64,000 bases of DNA from Proteobacteria bacterium UBA981 (GCA_002292285.1 DBBP01000029.1:6298-70297), one strand, 5' to 3'. Positions 17,310 to 26,818 are shown, counted from the stretch's first letter. The notes: generated from the sequence alone by a model not told the origin. Made by a program: numbers and translations.

Positions 17310-19094
17310 ATGATCAACCGAGTACTGCTGTGTCTGGGGCTCCTACTCACAGTTAACGTCGCGGCTGAAGAACAACGCCTCGCTCATGCTGGCGAGGACC
17401 AGGAAAACTGGATCACCTATGGCCATGGTCATGCCAACCAGCGCTTCAGTGCCCTGGAGCAAATTAATCCAGGCAACCTAGCCTCGCTAACCCCGGCCTG
17501 GATTTACCAGACCGGCATCATCGGGACCTTTCCAACGAATCCGCTCGTCGTTGATGGCGTGATGTATCTCACGACGCCTTACAACCACGTCGTCGCCCTG
17601 GACGCGGCAAGTGGTGCCGAACAATGGCGTTACGAGCACGTGCTCAGTCAGAAGAAACTCTGCTGCGGTTCACACAATCGTGGCCTGGCATGGGGTTACG
17701 GCCGTTTGTACATGGTGACGGCCGATGCGCGGTTTATTGCGCTTGATGCTGCCACGGGTGCACTGGTTTGGGATATCCCGATGGTCGATCCGGGCAGCGC
17801 CGAGCCAGGTGACCTCGATTCCATTCGGCATTTCTCCGAACAACGTCGCGCGGACTTCGATCGCATGACGCGCTTCTCCGGCAACATGGCTCCGGCCGTG
17901 TATGACGGTAAGGTATTCGTTGGTGTGAGCGGCACCGGCTATAGCGCGGTCCTCGGCGACGCAGAGTCGGCGACCGCTTCGGTGCTGGGTCGACCGGGAG
18001 TACGGCCCGGCTTGCGCGCATTCTTGTCAGCCTACGATGCACACGACGGCTCATTGTTATGGCGTTGGTACTCAACGGCCGCATCAGGTTGGGAGGGTGA
18101 GTTTTCTCCGACGACATCTTTCAACGACAAACTGGATCGCGATATCACCGCAGAGCGAGCCCATGCCGACAAGTATCGCGATGCGTGGCGTGGCGGTGGT
18201 GGCTCGATCTATTCTTCGCCTTCGATCGACCACGACCTCGGACTGATCTATTTCGGTACCGGCAACGCCTCACCCGGTTATGCCGATTACAAACGACCCG
18301 GCGACAATCTGTACACCTCCTCACTAATCGCCCTCGATGTGAACAGCGGCGCCCTGCGCTGGTATCACCAGCTCGTACCCCATGACATCTGGGGATATGA
18401 CGTCGCAGCGCCACCACTGCTGTTTGAGTTCAAGGACACCAACGACAAACCGGTCAAGGCCGTCGCGGCAGCTTCAAAGTCGGGCTGGTTGTATATTTTC
18501 GATCGCAAGACCGGCAAGCCTTTACGGCGCTCGGAAGCTTTCGTACCGCAGAACGATTTAATGTTTCAGCGCCCGACTGCTCAGGGCGTCGTCATTGCAC
18601 CAGGCGCCGGGGGCGGTGCGAATTGGCCGCCGAGTGCCTATAGCCCCGAGACGGGCTGGATTTATGTGCCAGCCACCCACAACCCGACGCGATATCACCT
18701 CGAGCAGGACGAACAGGGTCGGCCGGTAAGCGTACTGAGCTTTCTGAACGACGGCGAGCGCTGGGGCACGGTCAGTGCTATCAATCCTCTCGACGGTAAG
18801 ATCGTCTGGCAGGAGAAAACCGACTTGCCGGTCATTTCTGGCGCGCTGGCTACCGCCAGTGGCTTGCTGTTCCACGGGCAGTCAAACGGTGATTTCGTAG
18901 CGCGAGATGCGGCAACCGGCAAACTTCTATGGCGGTTCGCAACTGGCGCCGGAGTCAACGCACCTGCAATCACCTATGCGGTGAACGGACGCCAATATGT
19001 TGCCGTTGCTGCCGGTGGCCATTCGCTTTTTAAATATCCACTAGGTAACGCCGTGATCGGATTCGCACTACCGGAAAAATCTCAGACGGACTAG
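17310..19094 (+). CDS. PQQ-type quinoprotein dehydrogenase (periplasmic, no haem domain)
   Basis: 594 residues with a signal peptide (ending NVAA) and an eight-bladed propeller showing repeated tryptophan docking motifs (for example DAASGAEQWRYE, DAATGALVWDI). The vicinal Cys 118-119 (LCCGSHNRG) match the PQQ-stacking disulphide ring of alcohol dehydrogenases, and GTGNASPG and RPGDNLYTSS match metal/PQQ-site segments. No CxxCH haem motif is present. In the segment HDIWGYDVAAP (358 onward) the residue that is normally the catalytic Asp (HDxWDxD) is Gly 362, with Asp at 364. The enzyme could oxidise alcohols made by the Cu-MMO, but activity is in doubt because of this change. Confidence 0.88.
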   Translation: MINRVLLCLGLLLTVNVAAEEQRLAHAGEDQENWITYGHGHANQRFSALEQINPGNLASLTPAWIYQTGIIGTFPTNPLVVDGVMYLTTPYNHVVALDAASGAEQWRYEHVLSQKKLCCGSHNRGLAWGYGRLYMVTADARFIALDAATGALVWDIPMVDPGSAEPGDLDSIRHFSEQRRADFDRMTRFSGNMAPAVYDGKVFVGVSGTGYSAVLGDAESATASVLGRPGVRPGLRAFLSAYDAHDGSLLWRWYSTAASGWEGEFSPTTSFNDKLDRDITAERAHADKYRDAWRGGGGSIYSSPSIDHDLGLIYFGTGNASPGYADYKRPGDNLYTSSLIALDVNSGALRWYHQLVPHDIWGYDVAAPPLLFEFKDTNDKPVKAVAAASKSGWLYIFDRKTGKPLRRSEAFVPQNDLMFQRPTAQGVVIAPGAGGGANWPPSAYSPETGWIYVPATHNPTRYHLEQDEQGRPVSVLSFLNDGERWGTVSAINPLDGKIVWQEKTDLPVISGALATASGLLFHGQSNGDFVARDAATGKLLWRFATGAGVNAPAITYAVNGRQYVAVAAGGHSLFKYPLGNAVIGFALPEKSQTD

Positions 19095-19199
19095 TTCGCG
19101 ATTCGCTTGCCACGCCCTCGGGGTGAGTGGCGAGACCCAGTGTCATTCGCGATAGATTACATGTCACTTCATCGACCAGCATCCAGCGAAGGACTCCCC

Positions 19200-20108
19200 A
19201 TGCCTGACTTGATTCTTCACCACTACGCGATGTCGCCGTTTTCGGAAAAAGTGCGTCGTATCCTCGCCTACAAGAACATGCCCTGGCGCGCGGTAGAGCA
19301 ACCGCTGATGGCGCCAAAGCCGGATCTCACGCCGCTAACGGGCGGTTATCGCCGCATCCCGGTGCTGCAGATTGGCGCAGATATTTACTGCGATACGACG
19401 CTCATCGTGCAACGTATCGAAGCGCTTTATCCTGACCCACCGGTCATACCCACGCCGCTCGCGGGAGTCGCCGCGCTTATTGAAGACTGGGCCGACCATC
19501 GCATGTTCATGAACGTGGTGCCGCCAACGATAGTCGGGCTCATGAGCGATCTGCCGCCTGGCTTTCTTGACGATCGTCAGGCCATGACTCCGGGATTTAG
19601 TGAAGGCGCGATGGTCTCTGCGGCCCCGCACGCACTCGAGCAAACCGGTCACGCACTCGACAGAATAGCGTTGCAGTTAGGTGAGTCTGCCTATTTGCTC
19701 GGTGAGCGGTTCACGGTCGCCGACGCTGCATGTTTTCACACCGTGCATTTCCTCAAGAACAACCCGGCCCTGGTGGTCCAGATCGAGTCGCGGCCCGCGC
19801 TGGCCGACTGGGTGAAACGCATTGAGGCATTTGGTGACGGCAAGCGCGAAGATATGACAGCAGCTGAGGCGTTGACGATCGCCGGTGCTGCAAGCCCTGC
19901 GGATACCGACGGTGCGAGTGTGACTGACGCAGGCTACAAGGTAGGCGACAAGGTCACGGTTGTCGCCGATGACTACGGTCAGGAAACCACGGTAGGTACC
20001 GTTGCGCGTGTGACCCTGAACGAGATAGTCGTGGAGCGCGAGGACCCCCAGGTCGGCCGCGTTGCTGTGCACTATCCGCGCGCCGGCTATCGCGTTAGCG
20101 CGAGCTGA
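19200..20108 (+). CDS. Glutathione S-transferase family protein with C-terminal SH3-like extension
   Basis: 302 residues. The N-terminal thioredoxin-like part (HHYAMSPFSEKVRRILAYKNM, then GYRRIPVLQIGADIYCDT) and the helical part (YLLGERFTVADAACFHTVHFL) are GST-like. A linker rich in Ala, Thr and Asp is followed by an added beta-rich tail of about 55 residues (YKVGDKVTVVADDYGQE...VAVHYPRAGYRV) resembling an SH3/KOW-type barrel. ATG 19200 is preceded by GAAGGA. The substrate is unknown; the tail is unusual for a GST. Confidence 0.84.
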   Translation: MPDLILHHYAMSPFSEKVRRILAYKNMPWRAVEQPLMAPKPDLTPLTGGYRRIPVLQIGADIYCDTTLIVQRIEALYPDPPVIPTPLAGVAALIEDWADHRMFMNVVPPTIVGLMSDLPPGFLDDRQAMTPGFSEGAMVSAAPHALEQTGHALDRIALQLGESAYLLGERFTVADAACFHTVHFLKNNPALVVQIESRPALADWVKRIEAFGDGKREDMTAAEALTIAGAASPADTDGASVTDAGYKVGDKVTVVADDYGQETTVGTVARVTLNEIVVEREDPQVGRVAVHYPRAGYRVSAS

Positions 20109-20510
20109 CGGACATTGCCATTACCGCAGCAAATCTGATCGCTCAATGGATGTCTCGCTGAGCGTTTGTCGGTGTCGACCAGATGCCACGCACTCAGCAA
20201 CGTCGTTCGAAAGCTAGTTCCTTTCGCCGGCGCAGTTTGATGCCACAGTGAATGGATGCGCTTTTAGTATTCCGTCGTGCGAGTGCGCAGCAAAGTTAAT
20301 CTTGCGCCAGCGAGACACACGCTCAAGGGAGGACTGGTTGAATTGCCGGCGCTAGCTGTTCGTGAGTGTCCTGTAAATCGGACACTCAAGTGTGAACTGC
20401 CGACATCTGCTTACGAATATTTATTCGTTGTGGGTCCGGCCATGAGAATGCACTTGCAAAGCGTCGCGATCCCCGATTAGATTCCGAGCCAGGGATACTT
20501 GGGGCGATCG
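20109..20510. other. Spacer with inverted repeats, no gene seen
   Basis: Roughly 400 bases with no credible coding frame. It holds two inverted repeats (20140-20164 and 20363-20388), the second annotated separately. Nothing else is recognised. Confidence 0.5.
20363..20388. repeat. Perfect 9-bp inverted repeat, terminator or operator
   Basis: TGAGTGTCC and GGACACTCA flank an 8-base spacer. It lies 120 bases upstream of the membrane-protein gene at 20511. It could be an operator-like palindrome for that gene or a terminator for the GST gene; there is no T-run. Confidence 0.4.
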
Positions 20511-21572
20511 ATGAACGGTGAAGCGACCGACACTCAGACGCGCCTCGGGCCACTCGAGCGTTTGCTCATCCGCGAATGCGTCTCAATGACCGAACATGCG
20601 CTCGGACTGGGACTCCGTGTACCCGCCGCTGTTGCGGAGAGCGTTAACGTCGTAAGCGGTGTGCTGAACGCCGATGGGGATTCGGTCGTCGTCTCCTAGA
20701 GCACAAAGAGCGTGCCGAGTGCGCGCATCGAAGTTGGCCAACTTGCACGAATCCATGCGCACCTTGCGCAGACTATTGCGCCAGCAAAACCTCGCACCAT
20801 CCTGCTGTTGGCCGACGAGGCACAGAGAGGTAGTTTGTTTTTCTTCCTCGGGCCTGTGCCGCTCGTGCGGCGGCTCATGTTAATCGCCGCGCTGTCGTTG
20901 CTGGTGTTATTTGGCGTTAGCCTCTCCGGCATGGTGGACGGTCGGCCGGAAAGTTTCAGCTTGCTCAGTAACAGCAGTATGTCGCTGCTGTTGAACGAAT
21001 TATTTCTACTCAGTGCAGCCGCAATCGGCGCCTGCTTCTCCGGACTGTTTCAGGCCAACCGCTACATCAGCGCCGGGACGTTCGACCCCCGCCAGGAATC
21101 GTCGTATTGGATTCGCTTCGCCCTGGGATTAATGGCGGGCGTTATTCTGGCAACTCTCGTCCCGATCGAATCATTCACCGAGGTTAAATCTGGCGGTGGC
21201 GTGCAGGGTAGCCTGGGCGGGCTGGGTGCGCCGGCATTAGCGCTTCTCGGTGGTTTTTCCGCGGCGGTGGTTCACCGAATTCTCTATCGCTTGGTCTCGG
21301 CCATTGAATCTGTAGTGAAAGGCGACCCGCACGCCAACCTCGACAATAAACTGGAATCCGTAAAAGGTCAGGCCGAGCAGAGCGCCGTCCGTGAACGCCT
21401 CGTTGTATCTGCCCAGCTAACCCGATTACAGCAGAACATCACGGCTGGACAAACGCTGGAGGAGATCGGCGCACAAGTGCGTGGTATTCAGGACCGTCTT
21501 TTCCCGGCGGTTTTCGATGAGCAAGAGGACGGGGCGCCGATTAGTGCGCTCGGTTCCAATCCAAAAGATTAG
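20511..21572 (+). pseudogene. Membrane protein gene with in-frame TAG, peroxidase module
   Basis: Two frames in the same register, 20511-20699 and 20712-21572, are separated only by TAG at 20697-20699. The first encodes an amphipathic helical segment (PLERLLIRECVSMTEHAL). The second continues with helical IHAHLAQTIAPAKPRTILL, three or four membrane helices (LMLIAALSLLVLFGVSLSG, LFLLSAAAIGACFSGLF, FALGLMAGVILATLVP, APALALLGGFSAAVVHRIL) and a cytoplasmic tail with coiled-coil character. I do not recognise the family. The gene may be a single protein with a nonsense change, or the second part may start at GTG 20712 as a shorter functional protein. It heads the peroxidase module. Confidence 0.6.
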
Positions 21573-21795
21573 CGGCAGTGCTCGATGTACAGAAAAAGTC
21601 CGCGCACCCGACATCCGAGATGGCCGTTGCAGACGTCGATGCACGGCTTGACTATCAAGACACCGACGTGGCTCAACCACGCCAGCCAATTCGCCGCCGA
21701 CCCCTTGCAATTGCTGGCTGGCATGTCGATGCATGACCATGCCGAACAGTTGCCACATGAATAGTTTCCTACCACCAGCCCTGGAGTAGAACGAA

Positions 21796-22467
21796 ATGTC
21801 GAATGTCGCCGGTAAAGCGTACGCAATGAATGTTATTACACCGGTCCGTTGGTATACGGCGTGGTTGAACAAATTGTACTTCTGGGCCGCGGTTAAGTTC
21901 CCGAGCACCTTGTCTGGATTAGTGACTCTGTCTCTGATCCACTATGCCCGTTGGACCATTATCGGCCGCAAATCTTTTCCGCATTTAGATCACCGGCAAC
22001 CAAAAGAAACTCTGAAGTACTCGTACATGTTGTTCTTCAGCAACTTCAATGGCAGTTGGGAGCAATACGTCGATTCGTTTACTTTCGCGATTCCAAGCGG
22101 GCTCGATCTCTTCTGGAAATGGAATGTACGCTACTCCAAATCTGTGCCGCTCACGCCCTTCCACGATTACATTCAATACAACCAGATCGAAACGCCGCAT
22201 TACTACAATGCCTACCCGCTAGCTTCGTCGAATGACGTTAAATCTGCAGCGAACGTTCGCGCTACGCTGCTCGCCTTTGAGCGCGCCGCCAGCCAGGATG
22301 AAAGCGACGAGGCTTTTCAGAAGCGTTATCACGGACTCCTGCGTGCGTTACAGCACGATTTGGGCGAGATGCATCCGACGCCGATCGTGACGATGGCGGC
22401 CAACCAAGTTGAGAAACGCACGCAGTGGCAAAGCCGCGTTTTCGAAGCACCGAACGCGCAGAGCTAG
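21796..22467 (+). CDS. Unknown protein A of a tandem paralogous pair beside DyP peroxidase
   Basis: 223 residues of no family I recognise. It begins MSNVAGKAYAMNVITPV and contains YMLFFSNFNGSWEQYVDSF, then YIQYNQIETPHYYNAYP. Each of these lines up with the next gene (MANVSGNAYALTVLSPI; YLVFSSNFHAG; YIKKCQLETTLFF), so the two are paralogues. The alternation of strands and helices resembles ferredoxin-like beta-alpha-beta units, as in the DyP/chlorite-dismutase fold (inference). No haem-ligand motif is obvious. GGAG precedes the ATG. It is probably cotranscribed with the next two genes. Confidence 0.78.
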   Translation: MSNVAGKAYAMNVITPVRWYTAWLNKLYFWAAVKFPSTLSGLVTLSLIHYARWTIIGRKSFPHLDHRQPKETLKYSYMLFFSNFNGSWEQYVDSFTFAIPSGLDLFWKWNVRYSKSVPLTPFHDYIQYNQIETPHYYNAYPLASSNDVKSAANVRATLLAFERAASQDESDEAFQKRYHGLLRALQHDLGEMHPTPIVTMAANQVEKRTQWQSRVFEAPNAQS

Positions 22468-22477
22468 GAGTACAGCA

Positions 22478-23182
22478 ATGGCAAATGTCAGCGGCAACGC
22501 ATATGCACTCACCGTGCTATCACCCATTAAGGAAGGTCTCGTGGCGGGCAAAGAGATCGCTTACGCCGACGCGGTTCGAGATCGCTTATACGACTGGAAC
22601 GAGCTGGACAACAGCCCAATGGCGAAAGTCCCGCAGACCTACTTGTGCCGGTATTTCGTACTCGATGATGTGTATGTTCAGTCGCTGCCGAGTGGCAGCT
22701 ATCCGGATAATCGATATGACTGGAGCCCCTATATAACGGACGGTAAGCGCCGCGGTTCATTGCCAGCCGAAGATCGCTTGCAGTCTCGCTACCTGGTTTT
22801 TTCCAGCAATTTCCATGCTGGCCCCAACGCCGATCTGGACGGTTACCTGCACAACATGTGGGATGCGATTAGCGACGATATCCGGGAAGTGTGGGGCTAC
22901 TGTTACGGCTTCGACCGGGTCAGTTCGGCCGCGACTTTCGCCGCTTACATCAAAAAATGCCAGCTTGAGACGACGCTGTTTTTCGTCGGGTCAAATGACG
23001 ACCCGCTGCCGGAGCAGTTAAAGGCGCTCTTTCTGAAACAGGAGTTCGCGCGCTTTGCGGCTACGAATCAGGGCTTGCCTGCGGCCGAATTGCGAAAAAA
23101 TTACAACGAGTTCATTACGCGTGTTGCACCCGAAGACCTGAATGGACCGAGCTGGTCGCCGGGCCAGTATAAGTTTGACTAA
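22478..23182 (+). CDS. Unknown protein B of a tandem paralogous pair beside DyP peroxidase
   Basis: 234 residues, paralogous to the gene just upstream. The start ATG 22478 has GGAG 7 bases before it and lies 10 bases after the preceding stop. A first segment (RYFVLDDVYVQSLPSG) is absent from the partner. The shared core is YLVFSSNFHAGPNADLDGYL, then AAYIKKCQLETTLFFVGSND. A Gly-Pro-Asn-Asp turn after the conserved strand is reminiscent of DyP N-terminal domains. The function is unknown; a scaffold or substrate-delivery role for the neighbouring peroxidase is possible. Confidence 0.78.
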   Translation: MANVSGNAYALTVLSPIKEGLVAGKEIAYADAVRDRLYDWNELDNSPMAKVPQTYLCRYFVLDDVYVQSLPSGSYPDNRYDWSPYITDGKRRGSLPAEDRLQSRYLVFSSNFHAGPNADLDGYLHNMWDAISDDIREVWGYCYGFDRVSSAATFAAYIKKCQLETTLFFVGSNDDPLPEQLKALFLKQEFARFAATNQGLPAAELRKNYNEFITRVAPEDLNGPSWSPGQYKFD

Positions 23183-23253
23183 GACCGCGGGTTTCCCAAT
23201 CCCACGCGACCAACGGGCACGTTATGTGCGCAACCACTCCAGAGGGTAGACCA

Positions 23254-24882
23254 GTGAACAAGAAACTCGAACTCGCCGATATTCAAGGCAATGTGCTGCG
23301 TGCCTATGGCCGATTCGGCTACCCCGCAGCGCGGTACGTTTGTCTCAATGTAAAAAATGAAATCCGCGGGCGCGATTTCATTGCCGCTGTCACAGAGCGT
23401 GTGACAACGGCCATCGACTGGTCGACTGAAGACGGCAAAAAACTTAAACCGAATTGGACGGCAAACATTGCCTTCAGCTATCAGGGGCTCAGAAAGCTCG
23501 GGTTACCGCGTGCTTCGTTGGTGGAGTTTTCGCCCGAATTTTCGCAAGGAATGAAAGCGCGTAAAGACATACTAGGCGATCAAGGACCGAGCGCTCCGGA
23601 AAACTGGGATCCGGTTTGGGAGCGCAACGGCAAGGATTTCGAAAGCAACGTCCACATATTGATAACCCTGAATGGGCTGATGCCAGCACCAGTCACGGAA
23701 GACGCCAATGGCATGCAAGAGGCACGCGAAGCAAGCCTTGAGCACCGCGAGCAGGCGTACGAATGGCTACTCGAAGTCGTCAAGGAGCACGATGATGGTG
23801 TTGCCGTCCTCGGTGGCCACTGTGGCGCCAATGGTGAGAAGTTCGACTATCAGGATGCGGATGTGTTGTTCGAAGATGGCATGCCGACAGCAAAAGAGCA
23901 TTTCGGCTACCACGACGGCATTTCCGATCCGGTCATTGAAGGCGTGCCTTACGATGAGGGACGTGTCGAAGGCCGCGGCAAACTGCTTGAAGGTGGGAAA
24001 TGGGCGCCGCTTGCCACCGGTGAATTTCTGTTTGGGCACATCGACGAAGCACATGAGTACCCACCTGCGCCACGCCCGATCCTGTTGTCGCGCAATGGTA
24101 CCTACATGGTGTTTCGCAAACTCCACGAGAATGTTGGTACGTTCAACGCGTTTCTTTCCGAGCACGGCAAGAAATACCCCGGTGGGGAAGAGCTGCTGGC
24201 GGCCAAATTCGTCGGGCGCTGGAAGGATGGAACGCCGCTGGTCCTCGCTCCGAATGAGGAAAAGCGTAAGGCGTTCCAGGACAAACTAAAGGAAGCGAGT
24301 CTTGAAGAGCAAGAGCGAATGCTGTCTGACTTCAGCTACGAAGATGACATGTCAGGAGCCAAGTGCCCGTTCAGCGCGCATATGCGCCGCATCAATCCTC
24401 GCGGTTCGCTGGAACAAGTCGCCGGCGAGGTACCCGGGTCAATGATCCGCTCGATGAAAGGTGAAAACGAGGGCGCTTTCGATACGCCGGGCGCACTGGC
24501 GAATCGACGTCGCATCATGCGTCGCGGCCTGCCCTATGGAACCGTATCCGATCGGACCAGCGACAAGGGCAATCACGGCATCGTCATCATGATGCTGAAC
24601 GCCAATATCAACCGCGAGTTCGAATTCGTACAGCAGCAGTGGATCAACTACGGCAACGATTTTAAAGCCGCGAATGACAAAGAGATTCTGCTCGGCAACC
24701 ACAATATTGACGGGAAATCACCGAGCAAAGCCGTGATTCAGGTTGATCCAGAAAGCGATGACGTTCCCTATATCGTCTCTGACATCCCGTTATTGGTGGA
24801 AACCCGCGGCGGCGATTACTTTTTCGTACCGAGCATGACCGCATTGCGTTTAATCGCGCGTGGAGTCATTGACCCAACCTAA
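23254..24882 (+). CDS. DyP-type haem peroxidase
   Basis: 542 residues from GTG 23254, which has AGAGGGT upstream and begins NKKLELADIQGNVLRAYG, the family's normal N-terminus. The signature FGYHDGISDP (catalytic Asp 221) and the proximal haem His 376 in CPFSAHMRRINPR are present. Later segments include RRIMRRGLPYG, GIVIMMLNANINREFEFVQQQWIN and a C-terminal FFVPSMTALRLI. There is no signal peptide, so it is cytoplasmic or exported by other means. DyP enzymes oxidise dyes, phenolics and other donors with peroxide. An upstream in-frame ATG at 23224 is less likely. It overlaps the catalase-like gene tail to tail by 4 bases. Confidence 0.93.
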   Translation: MNKKLELADIQGNVLRAYGRFGYPAARYVCLNVKNEIRGRDFIAAVTERVTTAIDWSTEDGKKLKPNWTANIAFSYQGLRKLGLPRASLVEFSPEFSQGMKARKDILGDQGPSAPENWDPVWERNGKDFESNVHILITLNGLMPAPVTEDANGMQEAREASLEHREQAYEWLLEVVKEHDDGVAVLGGHCGANGEKFDYQDADVLFEDGMPTAKEHFGYHDGISDPVIEGVPYDEGRVEGRGKLLEGGKWAPLATGEFLFGHIDEAHEYPPAPRPILLSRNGTYMVFRKLHENVGTFNAFLSEHGKKYPGGEELLAAKFVGRWKDGTPLVLAPNEEKRKAFQDKLKEASLEEQERMLSDFSYEDDMSGAKCPFSAHMRRINPRGSLEQVAGEVPGSMIRSMKGENEGAFDTPGALANRRRIMRRGLPYGTVSDRTSDKGNHGIVIMMLNANINREFEFVQQQWINYGNDFKAANDKEILLGNHNIDGKSPSKAVIQVDPESDDVPYIVSDIPLLVETRGGDYFFVPSMTALRLIARGVIDPT

Positions 24883-25898
24883 TCGGATTCGATGTCCCAA
24901 CTCGTCGGCTCGACTCGTGCGACCTTGTTGTACTCGTGGCGGAATTTAGAAATGGCATCGTAGACCACTTTCCGCGCCCGATTTACGCCGCCTAAAGGGC
25001 GGTGTTCCGGTAGCGCGTGCCATGGTGTGTAAGATAAGTTTTCGCCGAATGCGCGCTGCAGTTCGGTATCGAAGTCTTGTGCGGGAATGTTAATCGTCGC
25101 GACATTGCGAAATGGTGAGACTGATTCGGACCATAGCTTCCCGGGGTCTTCAATCGGCATCGCGCTGGCGTCGGTTCGGAATTGGACGGCGAAGTCAAAA
25201 TCGGCACCACGCTCAGAAAGTTGTTTCACCATGGATTCGCGCAGGTAATCCTCGCCCGGATCGGCGGGTATCGCGTCCAAGCGCTCAACGCGGGGCGTTA
25301 CGGAATATTTAACTGCCGCGTCCCCGAACAAGTAAGGGGTGGTGCTGAAATAGCGAATCTGCAACGGGTTGGCGAATTTGATCATCGATTTCAAAAGATT
25401 CCGAGCGACCCGCCAATGCGTCAGAAAATAAGCGGCTGGCGCAAGAATATTGGTCGTCAATGCTTTAATGAGACCGTCAAACTCTTCGACGTTGGCGGTT
25501 ACAAACACCGGTGTACTTATCACGATGAAATCGTGGGTCGTTTCGTCTTCTTCCGTAGGTAAAAGCTTTTTGCCCGGCACCTCCATCAACTTGATTGCCA
25601 TTCCCCTGATGTCGCCTTTGATATCGGCTTGGGCGGTGCCGTTCTGATTAGAAAACCGAATCTAGGCCTTATAGGTACCGGGCTGGCTGAAAATCCCTAC
25701 GGCCAACTCGGGTGGCAATTCAGTCGCAACGGTAAACTCCGCTTTAACGACGCCGTGCATCTCCGGGTGGGCGTCGCGACGCATAATGCCAGTCGGATTG
25801 TCTTCGATGATTTTGGCTTTCAGACGTGCCGTCAAGTCTTCGGTGTAAGCGGCCTCGTTGTTAGGTGGATACTCGGTGGCGAGTTGCAACACGGGCAT
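24879..25898 (-). pseudogene. Catalase-like haem protein (mini-catalase) with in-frame TAG
   Basis: A 339-codon frame broken only by TAG at 25662-25664 (codon 79). The two open parts are 25662-25898 and 24879-25601 plus the codons between them. Joined, they read through the catalase core: RRDAHPEMHG with distal-type His 44, GIFSQPGTYKA-*-IRFSNQNG where catalases have Trp at the stop position, then KGDIRGMAIKLM, YFSTTPYLFG and the proximal RKVVY (R309, Y313, the RxxxY motif). The length fits minimal catalases, the group that includes catalase-related allene oxide synthases and hydroperoxide-metabolising enzymes. ATG 25898 has GGAG upstream. Whether it is truly broken depends on the TAG being real. 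Confidence 0.8.
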
Positions 25899-25978
25899 GC
25901 GATAGGCTCCTTAACTGCTGGATACCGGCCAGCAATTAACAACATACTACGTGAGTGAAGTTCAAGCGAGGTGGCGCG

Positions 25979-26818
25979 GTGACACGGATTCTTCAGATCA
26001 TTTTTGTTGCTCTCTCGCTGAACGCGTGCAACGGGGGAGGGCCGGCTCAGCGAGAATCAGCCCCGAATGTCGTACCCGCTAAATCAGTAGCACGCGCGCT
26101 AAGTCTGCTCGACCGCTACATTGCCGCGGTCGATGATGCACGCTTTCCCAAGCCATCCAAGCGCAGCAGCGATCTGACGCCGCTGCTGCCATCAACGCCA
26201 GGACTGCGCTGGGATGACGACGGACACGTGCTGATGGCCTCCTAGACCCGCGTCGAGTTTTTTAGTGGTGAAAAGCAACGCGCCGTCGATGAAGTATTCC
26301 CACTGTACGGCGAGACCTGGTTCACAGTGGTGCCGCAGATGAAGGTCTTTTGCGGCGCAAGCGGGCTAAACGGGACGGCGCTCGATCGTCGGTTGGAGCA
26401 ACGCATCGGCCTGCCGCCGTACGGCACTTACGACGCATTCCTGGAGGTTTGGGTTCCGGTCGCCCAGTTACGCAGACCTTGTGTCGATCAGGAAGTGACG
26501 GACACCGCTTGCGACCTTCGGCCACCGTTGATCGCGAACGCAAATAGCGACAACGTCGCCTGGCAGTGTCCAGCTACATGGCCTGGGGCTGGCGATGGCG
26601 AAGCGGCTCAAGCGCAATGGATGTGCGCCACATGGATCAATCGCTATGGAAACAGCGTGGCGGAAAAAAATTATCCGTGGACCGCACTCGGCTATGCCTA
26701 CGATTGGGGGGATCCGTCACGTGTTGGACCGAGTGAGTACGTTGCCCCGCGAGGAACCGTCGTCAAGTTTCATTCGATTACTCCGACGCAGGCCTATTGC
26801 GATCAAGCGCGCCACTAG
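25979..26818 (+). pseudogene. Secreted lipoprotein of unknown function with in-frame TAG
   Basis: Two parts in one frame, up to 26245 and from there to 26818, are separated only by TAG at 26243-26245. GTG 25979 follows GCGAGG and begins a signal peptide ending in the lipobox LNAC; GTG 25955 is an alternative. After the TAG the frame reads TRVEFFSGEKQRAVDEVF and continues to a Cys-rich domain with FCGASGLNG, WQCPATWPG and AQAQWMCATWINRYG. Read-through gives 279 residues, a plausible lipoprotein. I do not recognise the family. It is divergent from the catalase-like gene. Confidence 0.65.

Noticed and set aside
20140..20164. 6-bp inverted repeat as a terminator
   Set aside because: Short stem with a 13-base loop and no T-run; occurs easily by chance.
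20511..26818. TAG as a sense codon (alternative code or pyrrolysine) in the three interrupted genes
   Set aside because: Intact neighbours end with TAG (for example 22465-22467 and 26816-26818), Trp is otherwise TGG, and there are no methylamine genes or pylT/pylS. Nonsense change or sequencing error is simpler.
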